A DNA stretch of 64,000 nt from Larix kaempferi (GCA_027924585.1 BSBM01000036.1:2418001-2482000); one strand, 5' to 3'. Positions 13,084 to 25,021 are shown, counted from the stretch's first letter. Translations and numbers: made by a program. The notes: generated from the letters alone by a model not told the origin.

Positions 13084-13600
13084 GATATGTAGGATATGGG
13101 TAGTTGACATTGAATGGTTTTGTGGATTCTCATTGGGTTGGAGATGCACGTGGTAGGAAGAGTAATTTAGGGATGGAAAATGTCAAGTATGTGTTAGGTA
13201 TCATATTTTAGTTCAAGGGAAAGTAGGAAACAATGGCACTTAATTCAATAGAAGTAGAGTGCATGGAAACACATTCTGCTAGTTGTGAGGTCATGTGGCT
13301 TTGGATGTTGATGGTAGGGTTGATCTTTGAGATGTTGAACAATAATGTGGTATACTATGATAATTAGAGTTGTGTTAGAGTGTATGAGAATCCAGTGTTT
13401 CATGATGAATCCAAGAATATAGATATCCAAAACCATTTTGTGAGAGTTCGAGTTCAAAAGAGTGCAATGTGTACGTTTCTTCATATTCACAAGTTGCAAA
13501 CATTTTGACTAAGCCTCTAGGTAAGGAGAAGTTGGTGATATTGAAAAAGAGATTGGGATTGGTGGAGAACACATTGCAAAGAGGGAATTTTAGATTTTAC
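13084..13600 (+). pseudogene. Copia RNase H remnant
   Basis: Readable blocks in order: DSHWVGDARGRKSNLG, MALNSIEVECMETHSASCE, VYENPVFHDESKNIDIQNHF, and in the frame 13469-13678 the terminal ANILTKPLGKEKLVILKKRL followed by GLVENT. This is the usual C-terminal RNase H end of copia polyproteins. Internal stops and frame changes make it non-functional. Confidence 0.85.
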
Positions 13601-14069
13601 CTAGTTTCTCAATGGTTGTTTGTCCCTTTTAGATTTTCGATTTGGTGCACTATCCTTGGTAGTAATTTCCATCCATGAGGACACACAATCCATGTGAGAT
13701 GCATTGTACTTCCCTGGTTGATTGTTCCATATTGTGTATTTGTTGTTTGTAATTTCTGACTAGTTTTTTTTTTTCATTTTCAATTTGTAGTGGTTGTCTA
13801 TACCATGAGTCCTCATGGTTCTTCGTAGTGGAGCATGTGTTTGAGAGTTTATTAGTGGGGGATGAGATTGACAATGATGAAAAACATTCACGGTGTGTCT
13901 TAATAAAGTTTTAACATCAATAGGTGATGGAACATATTCCAACTTCATTGGTTGAGTTTCATATTCTATATGAGAATAAGTTGATAAGTGGACAAACTCA
14001 ATCTCTTTATAACAAAAATTCTTCCAAAAATTTAATAAGAATTTTATGAAAAATTATAGTTTATATAAT

Positions 14070-14345
14070 TACATTGATAGGTGTTTATATCTTAGAATTT
14101 AGGGTGGACCAACATCTATGCTTTTCCTAGATTGCACAAGCATGAGACAAGTGTACTCTCCAAATTCATTGAATGGCACTTGTTCCAAATTCAAAATAAA
14201 CAGTTATAAAAAAAAGAATATAAAAGAAGGGGGGTGATAACATGTAGTTGAGGCATACAACGGGTGATACGCATGGAGAACAAGTAACATATAACTTATT
14301 AGTTATTTATGGCACGTGTTATTCCACTAGACTCCATCATGGAAG
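14070..14345 (+). repeat. Dispersed repeat R, copy 1
   Basis: Shares gtttatatcttagaattt, tgcttttcctagattgca and gttccaaattcaaa with copy 3 at 57785-58100. Shares its right part, inverted, with copy 2 at 15505-15745. It is probably the end of a transposable element; the family is not recognised. Confidence 0.7.
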
Positions 14346-14403
14346 ATTGGAAGCTTTTTTATCAAAGGCGCCAAGACCAGTAAAAAATAAAAATTGTGAT
14401 GCT

Positions 14404-14970
14404 AATGTGCTCCAACATATACAAATGTTTGACAAATGTTATGTCCATCAACCCTAACACACACATAGGCCATTGATCAGATCAGTGAACTAGTGCAGCC
14501 AACATCTTCGCCATATGGAAACTGATATGGCTCTTCATAATAAAATCTGATGACCACTGAACAGTCCAAATATCTTTAATGGATGCAAGCAGCAGTTACT
14601 GATAGGCTGCGTACATGCATATGAAAACCGCTCTCCCAGCCCGCGGGTTTGCAACGGTCTTGGATTGCAGTCAGTATTTATTTTCCATGTAAATTCAGTT
14701 TGGTTGTTTGCATCTCCGCATATCCGAAGAGTAAATAGCGAGGAAGTTAAATTTAAATTTAAATTTGTACATAAGGAAGCACAGGGACTCCATTTTTCTG
14801 TTCCATGTGGGGGGCAAAAAGAACAATTTGATGACCATTAGGTCATTTGAATTTCACTCTTCATATCTGCATGTGCGATGCTTAAGAGATCTATAAGGGC
14901 AATGTACAGATTTGTCGTCGCCATCGTTATCAATAATCAAACATTACATACGTACAAATTTATTTGAAGT
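14404..14970 (-). pseudogene. Truncated paralogue of the PSK-like peptide gene
   Basis: Minus-strand copy of the gene at 3580-4085. Its frame 14538-14482 encodes MKSHISFHMAKMLAALVH and stops. The first eleven residues match the parent start MEKRISFHIAK (K, ISFH and AK conserved). The sequence then jumps directly to what matches the parent 3' flank (ctgatctgatcaatggcctatg against the parent ttgatttgaccaatggttta). The rest of exon 1, both introns, exon 2 and coding exon 3 are therefore missing. Upstream similarity to the parent leader (ggatgcaagca) and promoter flank (cagatttgt, near 14910) is retained. It cannot encode the peptide. Confidence 0.7.
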
Positions 14971-15007
14971 AAAAGTCTATGATTCCCGTACCTATGTCGA
15001 ATTTAAT

Positions 15008-15063
15008 AGCTCCGTGATCCACGTAAAAATTGACGAGCTCCGTGATCCACGTAAAAATTAACG
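15008..15063. repeat. 28-bp tandem duplication
   Basis: Two copies of a 28-bp unit starting agctccgtgatccacgtaaa, at 15008 and 15036. Confidence 0.85.
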
Positions 15064-15240
15064 TGATATCAATAAAATTGTTTGAAATTTGAGGTCGATT
15101 TAACTTCAATGTATTTTGGAAGCTGTGCATGGTTGGAGTGACTCAATACCATGTGCGCGGAAAGGGGGACTTTGTCCTCTGTTACATCATCAAAAAACTG
15201 GACTTTAGAGGTGTCCATCTTCCCTCCATGTGCCTGCTTA

Positions 15241-15348
15241 ATGGGCAGAACATCTAAATGGTATTCAGAGGTGTCCGTATTGTTTCCATGTAATATGGGC
15301 AGAACATCTAAATGGTATTGACAGGGTGTCCGTATTGTTTCCATGTAG
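15241..15348. repeat. 54-bp tandem duplication
   Basis: Two copies of a 54-bp unit starting atgggcagaacatctaaatg, at 15241 and 15295, with a few differences. Confidence 0.85.
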
Positions 15349-15504
15349 AGAGATTAAGGTTAAAATTTTACAGGTAAAATGTTCATTATGATTTTATTTT
15401 TTTAATAGTTAAATAATATTTTATTAACTTGTTAAATGATATTTTAAAAATTAGTTTTGAAATTTAATATATTTTTATAATTAGTTTAGTAATATGCATT
15501 AGTA

Positions 15505-15745
15505 CAGTCATTTAACTTGTGGCTGGTGAATATATAGGTTTCAAATTAAGTGCCATGAATAAGTTATATGTTATTTGTTGGCTCCTTTTTTCTAGTTAAA
15601 GTTCTTGTTATCCATGTATCATGAAGTGATCGTTATCCATGCATCAACTAAGAGTTATCAATACATCAGCTACGAGTTATTTTTTATATTTTTTTAATAA
15701 TGATTTATTTTGAATTTGGAACAATTACCATACCATCATAAAAAC
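15505..15745 (-). repeat. Dispersed repeat R, copy 2 (inverted)
   Basis: The reverse complement aligns to 57870-58100 and to 14170-14345. Shared stretches include aacttgtggct, gttatccatgcatcaactaa and gaatttggaac. With copy 1 it forms an inverted pair bracketing the truncated peptide gene. Confidence 0.7.
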
Positions 15746-16615
15746 ATGAATATATAATAAATAATAATTAAAATGTATATCACTCCTCTTTATTTTCATT
15801 AAGAAAAACTAAACTTCAAATAGGAAAGAATTAAATTGTAAAAAAGGAGGATGTTTTCCTTTAACAAGAGGCATGATTGAAGTAAGAGAATCTTTTTCAC
15901 AAGTGAGAGTTTTTGTTGCAAAGGAAACCTGCGTTTCAGATTTTTTGAACTAACTTTTCGGACTTATACAATACAGCCCATCTTCAGGGATCACCATGCC
16001 GGAATGGGATGAGTAAGAGATGAAAGGATGCTGTTAATTAATATGAGTCTAGCTCTCTTTATTCTTAATCTACCAAACAAGAGTACGTTTTCCCATGTAT
16101 CCCTTCCATGAAAAATTGTATTCCCATATTATGGTTGTTTCTTGATTTAGTAAATCAGTAAAGAATGATATATATATTATAAATTTTGCAAGTAATTCGG
16201 TACATTATGAGTATGATATTAAATTACATTAAAAGTGAATTTTAGAGGTCATTCATTGGCATATTAATTTCCCTAATTCCAAATTTGCACCAAACTATCA
16301 ATCACTTACAAGATTTTCCTTACAAGTTTTATCTGCTATTTTATATTATCATTTGTGTGTTTGAGAAGCCCTAGCTCCTAACTTTTTGTCTCTCTAGAAG
16401 CAAACAATGTTGTGAAGTGTAGTTTAATATAGAAAAGTTAATTCTTCATGGAGTTAGCATGGCTGAAACTTTATAGGATTACTTCATAAAAATGATGTTT
16501 ATATGAAATTGTAATTTATTAAAGAGAACACTTAAAGTAGTATTTTATTAAGTAGGATTTTGGAAAAAAACTTTTATTTAAATTCATCCATGATGAACAT
16601 GATAATAAAGTTATT
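15746..16615. other. AT-rich spacer, nothing recognised
   Basis: No domain, RNA gene or repeat recognised. It ends at the GTATT target duplication of the next element. Confidence 0.6.
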
Positions 16616-16620
16616 GTATT

Positions 16621-17598
16621 TGTTGGAAATATTGTATTTATGAGCTGATAGTGTATCTGATATGGGTTGGCTCTGTCACGCTCCAAGTCAGTCATTTTGT
16701 CAGTCTGCAATGTCAGATAGTCAATCAGTTTGCAGCCAATCCGGCTCACGGTAAGTTAGTATTTATGTAGCCGCATTTGTATTTCACAGGCCTAAAATTT
16801 CTTAGGTAGAAATTTATTGTAGAATTTATTGTAATCCTGTAGCTTCCAAGTGAAGTGATCTTCCAAGTGAAGTGATCTTGAGTCTGTGATAATGAAACTC
16901 TATAAATGAAAATCACTCACAGAGATAGAGATAAGAGATGTATGTGAGAGAAGAAGAGTGAAAGGAGGAGAAACTCATCCCGTGAAATGTATGAAGAGCC
17001 CAAGCTCTGTAAAATTGTGAAAGATTGAAGTAAAACTCATCTCTCTGTAAGTGTTTGGTTTATGAATCCTGCACATCTACTTCATATTGACCTGGGTTGG
17101 TAAAACAAATTTATGGTATGTAAAACAAATCAAGATTCCAAGTATTTCATAGTGGTAAAAGACCTAGTTTAACTGTGCAATAACTTCTATGTTTCGGTGC
17201 TTATGTTTAGCATGAAATACATTTATACAAATTTTGTTTAAGATTGGGTTGTGCACAGCTAAATAGGTATGCGAAGTTAACTTGTGCATAGTTAACCTTC
17301 ATAAAGTTAAAAGAACTTATGCAAAAGTAATTTGTATGAAGTGTGAAGCTTATGCAAAGTAATGTATAAAGTTGAAATGCAAGTAATCTCTGCTCAGTAA
17401 AGTGTAGAAATGCCTGCCGGTAGGAAAATGGTGAATTGCGTAGCTATTTTCCACATAGTTAATTTGTGAAGTAAAGTGTTCACAAAAATAATTAGCGCAA
17501 AGTATTTGCTAAGTGAAGCAGAGCCCTAAAGAAAAGGAAAGAAATATATTCATTTACTGCACAAGTCCCTGTGATTTGGTATGCACAAGTCCCTTTGA
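16621..17598 (+). repeat. 5' LTR of the 16.6-23 kb copia element
   Basis: 978 bp, starting tgttggaaatattg and ending ccctttga two bases before the PBS. The end is set by agreement with the 3' LTR end next to the target duplication. The unusual ...GA terminus instead of ...CA makes the last bases tentative. It lacks a stretch of about 70 bp after ctctctgtaagtg that the 3' LTR has. Confidence 0.85.
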
Positions 17599-17600
17599 TT

Positions 17601-17612
17601 TGGTATCAGAGC
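17601..17612 (+). other. Primer binding site (initiator tRNA-Met type)
   Basis: tggtatcagagc, two bases after the 5' LTR, is the standard plant copia PBS complementary to the 3' end of initiator tRNA-Met. Confidence 0.9.
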
Positions 17613-17665
17613 AAAGTTTACGAAATGTAGAAATTGTATTTACAAAAAGGGAAAAGTGATTAAGA

Positions 17666-18439
17666 ATGGCTTCCACTTCAAGTAATTTGCAAACTCCAAT
17701 ATTTTTTGGTAAAAATTATGAATATTAGTCTCTAACTATGAAAGCTTTGTTTAGAGGACAAGATGTATGGGAAATAGTCTAGAATGGTTATGCAAAACCA
17801 ATAGATCTAGTAGTATATAACAATCTCACACAAGCTGAGAAAGGTGTCTTGAGGGAACAGAGAAAGAAAGATGGAAAGGCATTGTTCCACATATATCAAG
17901 AGACACATGAATCAATACTCCCAAGAGTAGCAGCAGCACATTCAACTAAGGAAGCATGGGACACGCTGGAAACTTCATATCAAGGTTTGAACAAGATAAA
18001 GACTACCAAAATTCAGATTCTTAGAAGAGATTTTGAATCTTTGTTAATGAAAAATACAGAGTCAGTAGACTCATTCTATACTCATGTTATTGGTCTGGCT
18101 AATCAAATAAAGTCTCATGGAGAAACTCTAGGTGACCAAAGGGTTGTTGAAAAAGTTGTTAGAGTTCTGCCAAAGAAATTTGAATCTTTAGTTGTGACCT
18201 TGGAGGAAAACAAAGATCTATCCCAATTTACTATTCATGAGTTGCAAGCCTCATTACTTAATCATGAACATAGAATCAGCGGTTCAGAAACATCACTGGA
18301 AGGTGCATTCGCAACACAGTCATCCATAAGTCGTGGAAGAGGCAGAGGAAGATCAAACTCTAGAGGCAGAGGAAGAAGTTCTTTCAGGGGAGGTCGCAGC
18401 AGCAGCCTTGCGCAAGTCACTGGTAGAGGCCAGAATTAG
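17666..18439 (+). pseudogene. Copia gag, with nonsense mutations
   Basis: Starts at ATG 17666 (MASTSSNLQTPIFFGKNYEY). Stops TAG lie at 17726-17728 and 17780-17782; from 17849 the frame is open to a third TAG at 18437-18439. The gag body has the plant UBN2 pattern (STKEAWDTLETSYQGLNKIK). An Arg/Gly/Ser-rich tail follows (SRGRGRGRSN and repeats), typical before the zinc knuckle. The knuckle itself is just downstream in the same frame. Confidence 0.9.
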
Positions 18440-21400
18440 ATCCCCAGTCATCCAAGTGGACAAAAGTATGATAAATAAAAAAATCAATGTCATTTCTGTA
18501 AGGAGTATGGACACTTCACATATGAATGCAGGAAGAAGCAATATGATCAAGGAAAGCAAGGCCAAACACATTCAAACAACAGCAACACTCCGAACAGCTC
18601 ATTGTTCTTAGCATGTGCATCTCCACTTGAATGCAATGTTGTCCAAGAAAATGACATATGGTACTTAGACTCGGGTTGTAGTAATCATATGACTGGTAAT
18701 TTAAATCTATGTTCTAGTCTAGATAAATCAGTTCAAACTTATGTCACACTTGGAAACAATATTCAAGTTACTATTTTGGGTAAGGGTACGGTTGATATTC
18801 TAACAAAACAAGGGGAGAAAAAATATATGCCTAATGTTTATTATGTTCAAGGTTTGAAGCATAATTTTATGAGCATTGGACAGCTGATGGAAAAAGGTTA
18901 CAGAGTTCACATGATAGGAAATCATTGTGTGATCAAAGAAATATATTCAAGCAATCAGTTAATAGCCGAAGTGCATATGACAAGCAATCGCTTGTTTCCT
19001 TTGAGGATAAGGCCGAACATAAAAGGAAAAACAACTCAAGTTGTTCATAGAAATCAGAATGAAATTTATGGATCTGCGTTCAAAGCATAAAGCAAAGAAG
19101 CATAAGTTCACTGTGCAAAGGAAGAAAAAGATAGCGAAATGCAAGCTGCATTTCAAACAGAAATAAAGGATGAATCCTGGTTATGGCATTTCAGATTTGG
19201 ACATTTGAATTTTGGTGGGATGAAGCTACTGCATATGAAGGACATGGTGAAAGGATTGCCATTGATTGAAAATCCAGAGAGAAATTGTGAAGGTTGTATT
19301 TTTGGAAAACAGCACAGAGAGACTTTTCCAGTCGAAAAGTCATGCACACCAATTGAAATCGTGCACTCTGATATTTGTGGACCGATGCAAACATTGTCCA
19401 TGGGAGGATGCACTTATATTCTCACATTTATTGATGATTTCACAAGGAAAACATGGTTCTATTTTCTAAAACATAAATCTGATGCATTTGGTTGTTTTCA
19501 GCAATTCAAGGCACTTGTTAAGAAGCATAGTGGTTACAGCATCAAGATATTAAGAATAGATAGAGGTAGTGAGTATGTTTCAAATGATTTCTTAATTTTT
19601 TTCAAAAATCATGGCATACAGAAGCAATTCACTGTGCGGTATACACCGCAGCAGAATGGTATCGCAAAGAGGAAGAACAAAACCATTATGGAGATGGCGC
19701 ATAGTATGTTGGCAGCCATGCATCTGTCAAATGAATACTGGGCTGAAGCAGTGGAAACTGCTGTTTACATCATGAATCGATGTCCGACGAAGAGCATGAA
19801 GAAAAAAGTTCCACGGGAAGCATGGACAAGTATGAAACATAGTGTTTCACATTTCAAAGTTTTTGGTTGTGTAGCATACACACATGTTCCAGATGAGATA
19901 GGAAGAAAATTAGACAATAAAGGACAAAAATGCATTTTTATTGGGTATTCTGAAGACACAAAAGCATACAAGTTATATAATCCTGTCACAGGAAAAGTTA
20001 TTATCAGTTGAGATGTTCAGTTTGTAGAAAATGAAGCATGGGATGGAAATGTGGAGAAGAATGTGAAAATCGTGTCACATGTTGAACATGATGACATCGC
20101 AGAAGATGTGGTTGAGACACCGCATGTGAATCAGAACTGTGCAACTCCATCTACTCCTAGGACTGCGCAGTATGTTCCAACACAAGTAACTCTGACACAA
20201 GTCGTAGCTCAAGCAACTCCGACAAGCACACCAAGTGCGCAACAAAATCCATTAGGCAGCTCGCGCAGATCGACACCAATAACTCCGACAAAGACAAGAA
20301 CCCTGCGCGAGATATATGAGACTAGTACACCTAATTCATTCTCAGTTTTTGCATTATTTTCTCAAGTTAATTATCCTCTAACATTTGAAGAAGCTGCCAA
20401 AGATAAAGTTTGGGCACAAGCCATGGATGAAGAAATAGAATGCATTGAGAAGAATCAAACATGGGAATTAGTTGATGTTCCTAAGGACAAGGATGTGATA
20501 AGCGTAAAATGGATTTATAAGACCAAGCAATATGCTGATGAAAATGTGCAGAAGCACAAGGCAAGATTGGTAGCAAGAGGGTTCACACAGTAGCCTGGCA
20601 TAGACTTCAATGAAACGTTTTCTCTTGTAGCTCAAATGGACACAATTAGAATAGTTTTGGCCATCAAAGCACAAAAGAAATAGCCTGTTTATCAAATGGA
20701 TGTTAAGTTTGCATTTTTAAATGGTTATTTGGAAGAATAAGTATATGTGGAGCAGCCACAAGGCTACGAAGTTCTAGGACAAGGACACAAAGTATACAGA
20801 CTAAAAAATGAACTCTATGGTTTGAAGCAAGCTCCTAGAGCTTGGTACAGTCGCATTGACTCTTACCTCATTCAGAATGGATTTCACAGAAGTGAATGTG
20901 AGCCAACGTTGTACAAAAAAATCAACAAGAAAGGTAATAAGCTAATTTTTTTCCTGTATGTAGATGGTTTAATATTTACTGGTGATTTTGGCATAGAAGA
21001 ATTTAGAACAGTCATGGAAAGTGAATTTGAAATTACTAATTTGGGGCTTATGAAGTATTTTTTGGGCATTGAAGTCCAACGGACTGAAAAAGGCATATTT
21101 ATATCTCAGTCAAAGTGTGAAAGTGATGTCTTGAACAAATTTAAGATGTTAAAATGTAAGACAACCCTGAAACCAGTGATAACAGGTTTGAAATTGAGCA
21201 AGGATGATGATGGATCCAATGTAGATCCTACATTGTTTAAAAGGATTGTTGGCATCCTTATGTATCTTACAACAACAAGGCCAGACATCATGTATGGAGT
21301 TAGTTTAATCTCAATATTTATGGAGTCACCAAAATAATCTCATTGACAAGACGGTAAAAGAATTCTGAGGTATGTAAGTGGAACAAAAGACTTTGGTATT

Positions 21401-21901
21401 TTGTATTCAACCTCAGAAAATTTGAAACTCATTGGATATACTGACAGTGACAATGGAGGACGCATAGATGACATAAAAAACACATCTGGGAATACATTTC
21501 ATGTAGGAACATGTGTTGTATCATGGGCTTCAAAGAAACAATCCATGGTAACTCTTTCTTCAGTAGAAACAAAGTATGTCTCAGCTACAAGCGCTACATG
21601 TCAAGCAGTTTGGATGCACAGGATGTTAAGTGATCTGTCGCAGAACCAGCAAGAACCCACAGTCATTTACTGCGACAATAATTCAGCTATCGCACTGTCA
21701 AAGAATAATGTGTTCCACAAGAGAACCAAGCACATCGACACAAGGTATCATTTTATCAGAAAATTGACAAACAACAAGGAAATCTATTTAGAATTTTGCA
21801 GGTCTAAAGATCAGGTAGCAGACATCTTTACCAAACCATTGGCAAGGGACACATTCCAATACCTGCGAAGTTGTTTGGGAGTGACAAGTTATGCACAGTG
21901 A
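18440..21901 (+). pseudogene. Copia pol (CCHC, PR, INT, RT, RNase H), same frame as gag
   Basis: CCHC knuckle about 18489-18530 (CHFCKEYGHFTYEC). Protease active site WYLDSGCSNHMTG near 18660. Integrase about 19160-20011: SDICGPM and RIDRGSEY keep two catalytic Asp, but the third acidic residue is Lys in NGIAKRKNKT, where related elements have Glu. RT about 20400-21330: the catalytic YVDD is YVDG at about 20956-20967. RNase H 21401-21901 ends IFTKPLARDTFQYLRSCLG. All fragments lie in the gag frame. Stops occur inside the linker, INT and RT, including 19088-19090, 20009-20011, 20591-20593 and 21335-21337. Several look like CAG to TAG, CGA to TGA or TGG to TGA/TAG changes. Not functional. Confidence 0.93.
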
Positions 21902-21995
21902 ACTTTGTCATGAACAGAGCATGCCGTAGCTCTGAAATATTTTGTAAAATTTATTTTTGTTTAATGATCCCCATCCACTCATAATTAAGGGGCAG

Positions 21996-23017
21996 TGTTG
22001 GAAATATTGTACTTATGAGCTAATAGCGTATCTAATATGCATGGGCTCTGTCAGACTCCAAGTCAGTCATTTTGTCAATCTACAATGCCATAAATTCAGT
22101 CATTTTGTCAGTATACAATGTCAGACATTCAATCAGTTTGTAGCTAATCCGGCTCACAGCAAGTTAATATTTATGTAGCCGCGTTTGTATTTCGCAAGCC
22201 CAAAAATTCTTAGGTAGAAATTAATTGCATAATTTATTGTAACCATGTAGCTTCCAAGTGAAGCGATCTTGAGTCAGTGATAATGAAACTATATAAATGA
22301 AAATCACTCATAGAGATAGAGATAAGAGATGTATGTGAGGGAAGAAGAGTGAAAGGAGGAGAAACTCATCCCGTGAAATGTAAGAAGAGCCCAAGCTCTA
22401 TAAAAGTGTGAAAGATTGAAGTAAAACTTATCTCTCTGTAAGTGCGGCAAAGTTACTTTGTTTTACAGTGGTAATATATATAAGTCTTTAGTCTTATGTA
22501 TTCATTCTCAAGAATGTTGGTTTATGCATCCCGCACATCTACTTCATATTAACTTACGTAAATATTGTTTACATTTACGGTCTGTAAAACAAATCAAGAT
22601 TCCAAGTATTTTACAGTGGTAAAAGACCTAGTTTAATTGCGCAGTAACTTCTATGTTTCGGTGCTTATGTTTAGCATGAAATACATTTATACAAATTTTG
22701 TTTAAGATTGGGTTGTGCGCAGCTAAATATGTATGCGAAGTTAACTTATGCATAGTTAACCTTCGTAAATTTAAAAGAACTTATGCAAAAGTAATATGTA
22801 TGAAGTGCGAAGCTTATGCAAAGTAAATTATTCCACGAGGTTAGAGAGTTGCATAGCAAATTTCACCTGCGCAGTAGTAAAATGTTCATAAAAATAATTA
22901 GAGCAAAGTATTTGCTAAGTGAAGCGCAACCCTAAAGCAAAGAAAAGAAAGATATTCATTTACTGCGCAGGTCAAATCTTTTGACTGTGCGCCGGGTGTT
23001 CCCCTTTTTCCCTTTGA
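21996..23017 (+). repeat. 3' LTR of the copia element
   Basis: 1022 bp, starting tgttggaaatattg directly after the purine-rich tract aattaaggggcag (21983-21995) and ending ccctttga before GTATT. It aligns to the 5' LTR over its length with indels. Confidence 0.88.
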
Positions 23018-23220
23018 GTATTTAAAGTTTTGATATTATGGGGTAATTTAACTAAATAGTGCGAGGAAAACCATCTCAACAATAATAACTTTTATATTGC
23101 TATTATTAATACATTTTTTTCAAGAGAAAAAACCTATACTATATCATAGTATATGTTTAGATTGACTAAATTGAATTACAGTCTCAAAAGAGTGGACAGT
23201 GGACCTATTATTCACTATCA

Positions 23221-23350
23221 TAGTCGCCCAACTAATATCAACAGTGAATAAATACCATGACCGAGGATGGTAGTCGCCCAACTAATATCAACAATGAATA
23301 AATACCATGACCGAGGATGGTAGTCGCCCAACTAATAACAACAGTGAACA
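23221..23350. repeat. 50-bp tandem repeat in the LINE 3' region
   Basis: Units 23221-23270 and 23271-23320 (starting tagtcgcccaactaatatca) plus a partial third to about 23350. It lies about 110-240 bp from the LINE 3' end. Confidence 0.9.
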
Positions 23351-23829
23351 ATAAGCCATCTGGAAATTAAACATAAACAAAAACAGACCATAGAACCTGC
23401 GTGTATATATAATATCAAAGGCTAGTACCCAAACTGAAAAAACCAAACCCAAATTATATCATGGGTATGAGATTCAACCAGCAATATGAATCTGACCCAA
23501 TGCTTTTCCCGTCATTGTTCAGCTTGTGCGCCTCCAACGATCCTCGCATGCTAACTGGTCATATCCCAAGATTCAGAGCTAGGGAATCTATTCATTTTGA
23601 TGCTCCAATGTAAGAAAATGATGTCCACAGTATGTTTAGCCAATAAGAACTCCCAGACATGTATTCCAATTATATATGATGTCTCATACCTGGAATATAT
23701 GGAAAACACCCTGATCAATATTGGATCCCCATTGAATTTATGATCATATATTCCATATTTTCTTCCACTATAAGTTCCTCCTGGGATAAATCATCTTCCA
23801 TAGCATTGAAATCTTTATAAATATGCTAG

Positions 23830-24911
23830 AAAGAAATCTCCTCAAATGTCCCAATCAATGCTCTAATATTTTGTTGCCAATGTATGAGTTGTACAACTTG
23901 TAATAAGCCTTTTTGGTTTTCCCACTCAATGGTGATTCTTGAATCTCCTAGTAATCTGAGTGTTGTGATACTTATAGATTAGGAAAAAAAATAACAGCAT
24001 CCGCAAGGCAAGTAATTCAATTTTTGTTTTTGTACTCACATCACAATTCATCTTAAGTTTGTAACATGTGTCATATGTCCATATGATAGCTCCCGCACCC
24101 AACACTAGCATCTGATTGTGATGACCCATAAAGGGGGATCTTTAATTCCATTTGATGTAACCTTATCTTGGAAACCGAAAAATTGTAGTTCATCGTGAGA
24201 TGCCAAAATCTTTGTGCTCACCCGATATAGATGTGTATGTTTCCCTTCAAAGATTAATCTATTGCGAGCTTTCCATATTTCCTGGCATCCAAGAACTAGA
24301 AGGTCGACACAATTCGGATTTCTGCCCCTCCAATTCTTCATGCAGAGCTCCAATGTATCACCATCCCACTCCCCAACTGTCTTCATGCTTCCATCCAAGA
24401 CCTTCCATATCTCTCGCATAAAAGAGTAATTAATAAAAAAGTGAGCAACCATCTCCCTATCCTACCTACATAACTAGCAAAGTCCGAGGACATTTAAACC
24501 TCTTTTAACTAAATTATCCCATGTTAGGATACGATTGCTAAGAGATAACTAGAAAAAGAGTCTACATTATAAAGGTGAATGCCATCTCCATATGTCTTTT
24601 TTCCAACCACCGAATTCTGCTTGCATTTCCTTCCATCCACTGAATTTTGCTTGCATTTCTAGTAGAAGAGCTGAGTATGCCTCTTTTGCTGATATAATGC
24701 TCTTAGCTCTATCCCAAGTCCATGCCAACATATCCTTTTGTGTAGTAAGGTTTATAGCCCCTCTTTGCAAGCTCATTGTACATTGAGACCATTCCCTTTC
24801 AAGACCTTCTGTTAAATTCAGCTCGGTTGGACCAATCCATCTATCACCCAAGTAAGATGACCGTCCCTCTCCCCAAATATGATCCAATGTGAATTTACCT
24901 GAATTATGCAA
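23830..24911 (-). pseudogene. LINE ORF2 C-terminal part: zinc-binding region and RNase H
   Basis: The minus-strand frame 24452-24105 has LGCQEIWKARNRLIFEGK, the conserved linker of plant LINE zf-RVT domains. Further left, RNase H pieces are readable: TKIELLALRM near 24.03 kb and GDSRITIEWENQKGLLQVV near 23.92 kb, with the catalytic-type Asp-Ser. The frame 24911-24567 holds part of the segment between RT and the zinc region. Frames change between pieces. Confidence 0.75.
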
Positions 24912-25021
24912 TATCTAAATAAGTGAATATGATAGTCTGCAGTTTATTGGTCCTCCCACAATTAGATCCATTCCTACCCGAATGTGATTACCTCTACCAG
25001 GTATCCAAGCTAAACAATCCC

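Larger units (their letters stand above)
8100..13860 (+). mobile_element. Very old Ty1/copia relic (gag-PR-INT-RT-RH order)
   Basis: Fragments of every copia domain occur in order on the plus strand but are scattered over all three frames with many stops: gag-like about 8130-8800, protease/pre-integrase 8999-9300, integrase 9319-10436, RT in two pieces (10441-10560 and 12040-12240), RNase H 13084-13600. RT is split by about 1.4 kb of non-coding DNA, and RT and RNase H are separated by a further 0.85 kb. A purine run at about 13855-13866 may be the polypurine tract. I could not identify LTRs. It is far more decayed than the copia element at 16.6-23 kb. Confidence 0.8.
16621..23017 (+). mobile_element. 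Complete Ty1/copia LTR retrotransposon with GTATT target duplication
   Basis: LTRs at 16621-17598 and 21996-23017, PBS at 17601-17612, a gag-pol reading frame 17666-21901, and a polypurine tract just before the 3' LTR. GTATT at 16616-16620 and again at 23018-23022 is the 5-bp target duplication. Domain order gag, CCHC, PR, INT, RT, RNase H is that of copia. The coding frame is inactivated only by substitutions. The LTRs differ by substitutions and indels, including about 70 bp present only in the 3' LTR, so the insertion is not recent. Confidence 0.95.
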
